A stretch of 6,286 nucleotides of DNA, taken from NCBI GenBank assembly GCA_030765735.1, contig JAVCBZ010000102.1, positions 1 through 6,286 of the forward strand, given 5' to 3'. This document shows, piece after piece, positions 1 to 5,339 of this stretch (within the stretch, counting starts at the first letter, position 1; each line of letters begins with the position of its first letter). The notes under the pieces were generated by a model that saw only the letters and a program-made list of their open reading frames with translations, was not told the origin of the DNA and did not search any database. This DNA is from Candidatus Susulua stagnicola. Lineage in GTDB: Bacteria; Omnitrophota; Gorgyraeia; Duberdicusellales; 4484-171. Position numbers and translations under genes: made by a program.

Positions 1-1
1 C

Positions 2-1558
2 ATAAAGAAAAATTTAACCAAGAATGCTGTAAGTATGGTAATTATTGATCGGGATAAGGTAGCTAATGTTTTAAAAGATAAAAATGCTTTGGGATATAGC
101 AAAATTGTTGAGATGGCTGCTGAGAGCAATGATAAGTTAGTCGAGAAATATTTAGAAACTGGAGAATTAACTGAAGCCGAGTTTAGACCAGCTCTTGAAA
201 AAGCTATTCTTAATTCTATCCTTTTCCCGGTAGTTGGTGGAATGGCTACTCAAGAGATAGGCATTGATTGTCTTCTTGATTTGATTGTTGATATTATGCC
301 ATCAGTAGGCGAATCTTTGCCTAGGACAGCTAAGGATAAAACTTCCCAAGAGATACAAATCGAACCTAAAATTGATGCTCCTTTTTCAGCTCAGGTATTT
401 AAAACTATTGTTGACCCTTTTGTTGGCCAGCTGACTATTTTTAGGGTATTTTCTGGCCAGTTAAATTCGAATAGTGAGTTTTACGATACTACTAAAGGCG
501 CGAAAGAAAAGTTCGGTCAGCTTTATTTTTTACAAGGTAAACGGCAAGCAGCTCAAGAAACAGTTGTTGCTGGTGACATTGCAGCAGTGGCAAAACTTAA
601 AAGCGCTGAGACTCAAGATACTATTTGTGATTCTTCTCGAATTATAGAATTTTCTAAAGTAAATTTTCCTTCCCCAGCTTATTCAGCTTCAGTTAAACCT
701 AAAACTCGTCAAGATGAAGATAAGATATCTTCAGCTCTTCATCGTTTGACTAGTGAAGATCCTACATGTAGCACTTCCTTAGATCCTCAAACTAAAGAAC
801 TTATTATCTCTGGTATGGGTGAGCTACACATTAAGGTAATTATTGATCGAATGAAGAGAAAATATAATGCTAATGTAGAATTAGGCACGCCTAAGGTTCC
901 TTATCTTGAAACCATTTCTAAATCAGCTCAAGCAACTTATAAGCATAAAAAACAAAGTGGAGGCCGTGGTCAATATGGTGATGTAAGCATAGAGATAGAG
1001 CCTTTGGAACGAGGAAAGAAATTTGAATTTGTTAATAAGATTGTTGGTGGATCAATTCCTCGTAATTTTATTCCTTCAGTAGAAAAAGGGTTGCATAGAG
1101 CGATGAGCCAAGGTTTTATAGCGGGTTATCCAATCGTAGACATTCGGGTAACTCTTTTTGATGGTTCTTATCATCCAGTAGATTCATCAGACATGGCTTT
1201 TCAAATTGCAGCAAATCATGCTTTGAGTAAAGCTTTCCAACAAGCTGGTGGTGTGTTGTTAGAGCCGATTATGAATGTAGAAATCGTTGCCCCTGAAGAA
1301 GTTATGGGTCAAATTACTGGGGATATAAATAGTAGACGCGGTCGAGTAATGGGAATGGAAGTTAAAGGTAAAAATGAAGTTGTTAAGGCTAAAATCCCTT
1401 TAGCTGAGATGTTTAAATATACCTCAGACCTACGGTCAGTTACTGGTGGACGTGGTAACTATTCAATGAGTTTTTCTAACTACGATATTGTGCCTAGTCG
1501 GATTACCCAAGGTATTGCCGAGGAAGCAAAAAACGCTAAACAGGAGAAGCATGTATAA
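2..1558 (+). CDS. fusA: Elongation factor G paralog (EF-G-like GTPase), 5'-truncated by window edge
   Basis: Ribosomal translocase-type GTPase, cytosolic. The frame is open to the left edge, so the ATG at 35 is internal: it lies inside the end of the G domain. About 518 residues are visible of an expected ~680-700; G1-G4 are off-window. Counting from the Met at 35: end of G domain to ~95, domain II ~115-200 (DPFVGQLTIFRVFSG, 127-141), domain III ~210-285 (SGMGELHIKV, 259-268), domain IV ~286-405 with tip loops QSGGRGQYGDV (307-317) and YHPVDSSDMAF (379-389, tip His380 kept), domain V ~406-495 (RRGRVMGM, 434-441; LRSVTGGRGNYSM, 466-478). The IVGGSIPRNFIPSVEKG block (336-352) and absence of rpsL/rpsG/tuf neighbours suggest a second EF-G-like copy rather than the str-operon fusA; this paralog call is inference. 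The G5 segment reads GGMAT (68-72) where EF-G usually has GSA. The stop overlaps the next start by one base. Confidence 0.95.
   Translation: MKKNLTKNAVSMVIIDRDKVANVLKDKNALGYSKIVEMAAESNDKLVEKYLETGELTEAEFRPALEKAILNSILFPVVGGMATQEIGIDCLLDLIVDIMPSVGESLPRTAKDKTSQEIQIEPKIDAPFSAQVFKTIVDPFVGQLTIFRVFSGQLNSNSEFYDTTKGAKEKFGQLYFLQGKRQAAQETVVAGDIAAVAKLKSAETQDTICDSSRIIEFSKVNFPSPAYSASVKPKTRQDEDKISSALHRLTSEDPTCSTSLDPQTKELIISGMGELHIKVIIDRMKRKYNANVELGTPKVPYLETISKSAQATYKHKKQSGGRGQYGDVSIEIEPLERGKKFEFVNKIVGGSIPRNFIPSVEKGLHRAMSQGFIAGYPIVDIRVTLFDGSYHPVDSSDMAFQIAANHALSKAFQQAGGVLLEPIMNVEIVAPEEVMGQITGDINSRRGRVMGMEVKGKNEVVKAKIPLAEMFKYTSDLRSVTGGRGNYSMSFSNYDIVPSRITQGIAEEAKNAKQEKHV
1542..1546 (+). promoter_or_regulatory. 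Probable Shine-Dalgarno for the YchF-like gene
   Basis: AGGAG inside the last codons of the EF-G paralog, 11 nt before the ATG at 1558. It is the only purine-rich match nearby. The ATG at 1551 lies in another frame, so this site together with the TAATG overlap supports 1558 as the start. The spacing is long, so re-initiation after the EF-G stop (translational coupling) may contribute. Confidence 0.55.
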
Positions 1559-2247
1559 TGAAAATATTTAATCTTGGTCTTGAAATTGAACCCGGCAAAT
1601 ATAAATATAAGCTTGAGTGGGCAGATAAATTAATTGAAAAATTTTCACCTCAAAAAATATCTTTGTATTCGGTTGAGTTTGTGGATAGCGAACCTGAGCT
1701 TGCTGATGCAATTGTATTTGAACAAAGCAAAAAATTAGATTTAGTTGTAATTGATTTAGAGAAAATAGAGAAAAGGATTCTTAAAACTGAAGATGAAGTT
1801 GAGAAAGCTACTCTCTTCAAAGCTCAAAATTTTTTAGAAGAAGAAAAATTACTTTGTGATGGTGATTTTACTTCTGGTGAGGTGGAAACTTTTAAGCTGT
1901 TGCAATTAGTTACTTCTAAACCTTGTTTGGGGGTTAATGAGGTTAGTGATATTAATGAGTTGATAAAAGAACTTATCAATAAAGCTGGAGTGCTTTTATT
2001 TTTTACTGCTGGTAAAAAAGAAGTTCATGTTTGGAGTGTGGAAAAGGGGGAAAATATTTTAGAAGCTGCTGGTAAAATCCATAGCGATTTAAAGAGAGGA
2101 TTTATTAAGGCTGATATTGCTAATTGTAAGGACTTAGATAGCTTTTTTAATATGGCTGAAGCTAAATCACGGGGGTTCGTAAAAATAGTCAACAGAGATT
2201 ATATCGTTGAAGAAGGAGATATAATTGAAATAAGGTTTAATGTTTAA
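1558..2247 (+). CDS. YchF-like protein with degenerate G domain, helical region and C-terminal TGS domain (DUF933-type)
   Basis: A 229-aa relative of the Obg-family ATPase YchF/OLA1 (usually ~360 aa). Residues ~143-229 match the YchF C-terminal TGS region: LLFFTAGKKEVHVWSV (146-161), AAGKIHSDLKRGFIKADI (170-187), and the ending VEEGDIIEIRFNV (217-229). Residues ~61-122 match the helical insert: DLVVIDLEKIEKRI (61-74) and LLQLVTSKPCL (114-124). Near the N-terminus, DKLIEKFSPQKISLYSVEFVD (23-43) resembles the YchF stretch before the G3 motif, yet no GxxxxGKS P-loop is present, the G3 DxAG is replaced by DSEP (43-46), and the NxxE G4 region is altered (GVNEVSD, 125-131). It is therefore very unlikely to bind or hydrolyse nucleotide in the YchF manner. 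YchF/OLA1 binds ribosomes, and the one-base overlap with an EF-G paralog fits a translation-linked role; that role is inference. Shared length and motifs at both ends argue for a stable shortened family rather than a broken gene. Confidence 0.85.
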   Translation: MKIFNLGLEIEPGKYKYKLEWADKLIEKFSPQKISLYSVEFVDSEPELADAIVFEQSKKLDLVVIDLEKIEKRILKTEDEVEKATLFKAQNFLEEEKLLCDGDFTSGEVETFKLLQLVTSKPCLGVNEVSDINELIKELINKAGVLLFFTAGKKEVHVWSVEKGENILEAAGKIHSDLKRGFIKADIANCKDLDSFFNMAEAKSRGFVKIVNRDYIVEEGDIIEIRFNV

Positions 2248-2250
2248 TGA

Positions 2251-2279
2251 TCCGCCTTGGGCGGAGAATTAAATCCGCC
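2251..2279 (+). repeat. GC-rich perfect inverted repeat with a third complementary arm
   Basis: TCCGCC (2251-2256) and GGCGGA (2260-2265) form a 6-bp stem with a 3-nt loop. A second TCCGCC (2274-2279) could pair with the same GGCGGA across an 8-nt loop, so two mutually exclusive hairpins are possible. It begins four bases after the YchF-like stop. No U-tract follows, so it is not a standard intrinsic terminator. It stands out sharply from the AT-rich surroundings and could be an mRNA-processing or stability structure, an attenuator-like switch, or a copy of a dispersed palindromic element. Confidence 0.7.
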
Positions 2280-2296
2280 GAAGCTATTTTAAGTGT

Positions 2297-2302
2297 AGGA
2301 GG
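2297..2302 (+). promoter_or_regulatory. Shine-Dalgarno that sets the purH start
   Basis: A full AGGAGG lies 10 nt before the ATG at 2313. It favours 2313 over the in-frame ATG at 2247, which overlaps the upstream stop and has only a weak AAGG 11 nt ahead. It is the strongest ribosome-binding match in the window and is not contained in the upstream GC-rich hairpin. Confidence 0.8.
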
Positions 2303-2312
2303 ATTAAATAAA

Positions 2313-3827
2313 ATGTTAAGAATTAGAAAAGCGTTAATAAGTGTTTGGGATAAAAAAGGAATAGCTGAATTTGCTAGGAAATTAGCAGAATTTGGCACTG
2401 AAATAGTTTCAACAGGGAAAACTGCAGCTCTCCTGCGTAGAGCTGGAGTGTCAGTTAAAGATATTTCAAACTTAACTTCTTTTCCTGAGATCCTTTCAGG
2501 AAGGGTGAAGACTTTGCATCCCAAGGTATTTGGAGGAATCTTAGCTAATAAGAAACATCCTCTACATATGGAAGAAATAAGAAGTCTAGGCATAAAGCCA
2601 ATTGATATGGTAGTAGTTAATCTTTATCCTTTTGTTGAAAAATCAAAAGAGAATTTAAGCTGGGATGAGATGATAGAGTATATAGATATTGGTGGGCCGT
2701 CAATAATTAGAGCAGCAGCTAAAAATTTTAAAAATGTTGCCTGTATTAGCAATAATCGGCAATATAAATTAATTTTAAATGAACTTCAGAAAAGCAAAGG
2801 TTTTATATCTGAGAAAACTTTAAAAAGTTTAGCTGAAGAAGCTTTTCATACTACTAAGGAATATGATAATGCGATTTGTAATTATTTCAAAGGCAAGAAT
2901 GTTATGAGTTGGAATTTAGAACAAGCTCAATCTTTGCGTTATGGTGAAAATCCTCACCAAAATAGCAGTTTGTTTAAAGTGGTAGATTTTAAAAATGTAA
3001 AGTTTAAACAGTATCAGGGCAAAACTTTGTCTTATAATAATTTTCTAGATTTAGATACAGCTATGCAGCAAGTAAAAGAATTCAGTGAGCCGGCAGCTGT
3101 TATTATTAAACATGCTTCTATCTGTGGAGTTGGGGTTGATAAAAAATTAGCTACAGCTTATAAAAAAGCATATCAGATTGATAAAATTTCTAGCTTTGGC
3201 GGGATCATTGCCTTAAACAGAAAAGTAGATAAAGAAACTGCTTGCCAAATCTTAGCTAGTGAATTTAAAGAATGTATTGTTGCTAGCTCTTATTCTAAAG
3301 AAGCATTAAAGATTTTTTCAGGTAAAAAAAATTTTAGAGTTCTTGAGGCTGATTTTGCTCAAAAGTCTGACCTTAAAGATGTAAAAACTACTATGTTTGG
3401 ATATCTTGTTCAAAGTCGGAATTCATTAACTTTGGATAAGAATAACTTAAAAGTGGTAACAAAGAAAAAACCTACTCAACGCGAACTTAAAGATTTAATA
3501 TTTGCTTGGAAAGTTGTAAAATGGGTGAAATCTAATGCTATTGTTATAGTTAAGAATAATTCTGTTTTAGGTATTGGAGGAGGTCAACCTTCAAGAGTCG
3601 GTTCAGTAAAAATTGCTTTGAGCAAAGTTAAAACTTCTCAAAGATTAGCAGTATTGGCTTCGGATGGATTTTTTCCTAAAGATGATTCAATAAAAGTTGC
3701 TTACAAGAGAGGAATCAGGGCTATAATCCAGCCTGGAGGTTCGATAAAGGATAAAGATGTCATAGAAGCTTGTGATAAATTAGGTATAAGTATGGTTTTT
3801 ACAGGCATTCGTCATTTCCGTCATTAA
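2313..3827 (+). CDS. purH: Bifunctional phosphoribosylaminoimidazolecarboxamide formyltransferase / IMP cyclohydrolase
   Basis: Catalyses the last two steps of de novo purine synthesis: AICAR + 10-formyl-THF to FAICAR, then cyclisation to IMP; cytosolic. The product is 504 aa, close to the usual 510-530. The N-terminal IMP cyclohydrolase domain (~1-195) shows KALISVWDK (6-14), VSTGKTAALL (32-41, usually STGGTA), GRVKTLHPKVFGGIL (63-77) and DIGGPSIIRAAAKN (125-138). The C-terminal AICAR transformylase domain (~200-504) shows RYGENPHQ (209-216), the catalytic Lys-His pair in IIKHASICGVG (264-274; K266, H267), SFGGIIALNR (294-303), VKSNAIVIVK (405-414), GIGGGQPSRVGSVKIAL (420-436), and ASDGFFPKDDS (449-459), ending IIQPGGSI...MVFTGIRHFRH. 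The K-H loop departs from the common KHxNPCG (here KHASICG), while the catalytic pair is kept. The start is chosen by the AGGAGG and because family members begin just before ALISV. An ATG at 2247 would add 22 residues with no family counterpart. Confidence 0.97.
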   Translation: MLRIRKALISVWDKKGIAEFARKLAEFGTEIVSTGKTAALLRRAGVSVKDISNLTSFPEILSGRVKTLHPKVFGGILANKKHPLHMEEIRSLGIKPIDMVVVNLYPFVEKSKENLSWDEMIEYIDIGGPSIIRAAAKNFKNVACISNNRQYKLILNELQKSKGFISEKTLKSLAEEAFHTTKEYDNAICNYFKGKNVMSWNLEQAQSLRYGENPHQNSSLFKVVDFKNVKFKQYQGKTLSYNNFLDLDTAMQQVKEFSEPAAVIIKHASICGVGVDKKLATAYKKAYQIDKISSFGGIIALNRKVDKETACQILASEFKECIVASSYSKEALKIFSGKKNFRVLEADFAQKSDLKDVKTTMFGYLVQSRNSLTLDKNNLKVVTKKKPTQRELKDLIFAWKVVKWVKSNAIVIVKNNSVLGIGGGQPSRVGSVKIALSKVKTSQRLAVLASDGFFPKDDSIKVAYKRGIRAIIQPGGSIKDKDVIEACDKLGISMVFTGIRHFRH

Positions 3828-3836
3828 AGTGTAAAA

Positions 3837-3919
3837 GAGTTAATGAGTATATGGGGAGAGAAGCAATTCTTTTATTTGCGCTGTATTCATTTAACTATTT
3901 GTGACTAACTCATTAGCTT
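3837..3919 (+). repeat. Inverted repeat in the purH-folC gap
   Basis: TAATGAGT (3841-3848) is the exact reverse complement of ACTCATTA (3908-3915). The stem can extend outward to 12 pairs (3837-3848 with 3908-3919) if two G-T wobbles are allowed. The ~59-nt interior can form a small AGAA/TTCT hairpin (3859-3862 with 3867-3870) or an alternative GCAA/TTGC one (3863-3866 with 3876-3879). No GC-rich stem plus U-tract is present, so it does not look like an intrinsic terminator. It may be a degenerate small palindromic element or chance. Confidence 0.45.
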
Positions 3920-3922
3920 GTT

Positions 3923-3938
3923 TACCCATCTACCCATC
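3923..3938 (+). repeat. 8-bp tandem repeat (TACCCATC x2) just before folC
   Basis: Two perfect adjacent copies, 3923-3930 and 3931-3938, ending 9 nt before the folC ATG. They occupy the place where a Shine-Dalgarno would be expected and are pyrimidine-rich, so they give no ribosome-binding match. The cause is probably simple replication slippage. Confidence 0.7.
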
Positions 3939-3947
3939 CACTTAAGA

Positions 3948-5327
3948 ATGTTTGAACAATATAAGCAAGCAAAAGATTACTTAAATTCTTTTCAAAATTA
4001 TGAGTTAGTTTCATATTTTCCTTATCAGAATTCAATTAAGTTGGAAAGGATGTATCTCTTGCTCCAACATTTAAAAATTCCTTATCAAGCCTTAAGAGCT
4101 ATCCATATTGCTGGTACAAAAGGGAAAGGGTCAACTGCTCATTTTTTAGTTTCTTTACTTGCTACCTCAGGCTTTAAAGTAGGGCTTTTCAGTTCACCAC
4201 ATTTTTTTGATTTTAGAGAAAGAATCCAAATAATTAAGAATTCGAAATCTAAAGTTAAAAGTAGTTTAATTTCTAAGAATGATTTAATTAAGATTGTTGA
4301 AGAGTTTCGGATTGGCTTAGGGGATTTAAAAATTCCGCAAAAATTGGGTCCAATAACTTTTTTTGAAATTCTTACAGCTGTTACTTTTAGCTATTTCCTT
4401 AGAAAAGGTGTTGATTTTGTTGTTTTAGAAACTGGTTTGGGTGGTAGGTTAGACTCTACTAATGTGATTAGTCCTTTACTTAGCATAATTACTCATATTG
4501 GTTATGATCATACTGATAAATTAGGTAAAAAATTGTCTGAAATTGCTAGCGAAAAAGCTGGGATAATAAAAAAGAATGTACCTTTAGTCTGTTCATTTCA
4601 ACCTTTGGCTGCTTTGAAAGCAATCAAAGATAAAGCTAAGCGTGAAGTTGCGCCATTTTTTTACTTTACGAAAAATTTTGAAGTTGGAAACATAAGGTTT
4701 AAAAAAGAATTTACTTATTTTAATTTTAAGTTTAATAATTTTATATTAAGAGATTTAAAAATTTATCTCAAAGGAAAACATCAAGTTGAAAATGCAGCTT
4801 TAGCTTTAGCGGCTATTTTTTTATTGGAGAGTAAGGGAACACTTAGTAAAAAAATAAATTATAAGAGTGGGCTTAGAACATCTGGCCTTCCAGGAAGATT
4901 TGAAGTTATTAGCAAGTTACCTTTAATTGTTGTTGATGTTGCCCACAATCCTTCTTCGTTTTTAATTTTAGGAAATAGTTTAAAAAAATATTTTCCTAGA
5001 AAAAAAATCATTTTAATTTTTGCTTGTTCTCAAGATAAAGACGCTAAGAAAATGCTTAAGGCAATAAACTACTCTTATCTAATTCTTAGTAGTTTTGATA
5101 GTTTACGCTCTAAGAATACTTTAGAATTAGCCATAGCTGGGGATAAAAATGTTTACTTAACTAAGAGTATAGCTGAAGCTATGGAGCAAGCCAAAAATAA
5201 GTATAATAACAAATCGATTATTGTTGTTAGCGGTTCTTTCTTTTTGGTAACTGAGGCTAAAAAGCTCTTGCAACCAAGAAATAAAAGATTAATAAAAGAT
5301 GCTGGATTTTTTAGTAATTACCTATAA
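3948..5327 (+). CDS. folC: Folylpolyglutamate synthase / dihydrofolate synthase
   Basis: Mur-ligase-family enzyme that adds glutamate to dihydropteroate and/or to folates using ATP; cytosolic. The product is 459 aa, in the range of bacterial FolC (~420-460). Visible motifs: P-loop HIAGTKGKGST (53-63), SSPHFFDFRERI (82-93), the omega-loop/central block GPITFFEILTAVTF (134-147), ETGLGGRLDSTNVI (161-174), ITHIGYDHTDKLG (181-193), IASEKAGIIKK (199-209, containing the Lys that is carbamylated in the family), KGKHQVENAALALAA (275-289), GLPGRFEV (313-320), DVAHNPSS (330-337; usually DGAHNP), and C-terminal VSGSFFLVTEAKKLL (427-441). The ATG at 3948 is preferred to a TTG at 3918, which would add FTHLPIHLR-like residues encoded by a tandem DNA repeat. 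Neither start has a clear Shine-Dalgarno. Whether it performs one or both glutamylations cannot be read from sequence. It lies 120 nt after purH and 12 nt before mnmE, both folate-using enzymes. Confidence 0.95.
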   Translation: MFEQYKQAKDYLNSFQNYELVSYFPYQNSIKLERMYLLLQHLKIPYQALRAIHIAGTKGKGSTAHFLVSLLATSGFKVGLFSSPHFFDFRERIQIIKNSKSKVKSSLISKNDLIKIVEEFRIGLGDLKIPQKLGPITFFEILTAVTFSYFLRKGVDFVVLETGLGGRLDSTNVISPLLSIITHIGYDHTDKLGKKLSEIASEKAGIIKKNVPLVCSFQPLAALKAIKDKAKREVAPFFYFTKNFEVGNIRFKKEFTYFNFKFNNFILRDLKIYLKGKHQVENAALALAAIFLLESKGTLSKKINYKSGLRTSGLPGRFEVISKLPLIVVDVAHNPSSFLILGNSLKKYFPRKKIILIFACSQDKDAKKMLKAINYSYLILSSFDSLRSKNTLELAIAGDKNVYLTKSIAEAMEQAKNKYNNKSIIVVSGSFFLVTEAKKLLQPRNKRLIKDAGFFSNYL

Positions 5328-5330
5328 AAT
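5323..5330 (+). promoter_or_regulatory. Possible -10 element immediately before mnmE
   Basis: TATAAAAT spans the folC stop and lies 9 nt before the mnmE ATG at 5340. No Shine-Dalgarno is present in the 12-nt gap (AATACCCTTACT). A transcript started here would have almost no leader. No recognisable -35 lies about 17 nt upstream, and AT-rich DNA yields such matches often, so this is a weak call. Confidence 0.2.
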
Positions 5331-5339
5331 ACCCTTACT

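Noticed and set aside
35..37. ATG as the start of the EF-G-like gene
   Set aside because: The frame stays open to base 2 and the upstream residues continue the G domain. A start here would leave a G-domain fragment, so the gene is cut by the window edge.
2251..2265. GC hairpin as a Rho-independent terminator of the upstream pair
   Set aside because: The stem is only 6 bp and is followed by GAATTAAAT rather than a run of T.
2247..2312. N-terminal extension of PurH from the ATG overlapping the upstream stop
   Set aside because: The extra 22 residues have no family counterpart, are encoded through the GC-rich hairpin, and a full AGGAGG points to the ATG at 2313.
2237..2593. Minus-strand open frame of 118 codons
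   Set aside because: It lies opposite the strongly conserved PurH N-terminus, has no recognisable domain and no supporting ribosome site; it is a shadow of purH.
3837..3919. Inverted repeat as an integron attC site or intrinsic terminator
   Set aside because: The core GTTAATG does not fit the attC GTTRRRY consensus, no integrase is nearby, and there is no GC-rich stem followed by a U-tract.
3918..3947. TTG start for FolC
   Set aside because: It would translate the tandem TACCCATC repeat, has no Shine-Dalgarno, and FolC proteins typically begin about where the ATG at 3948 places the N-terminus.
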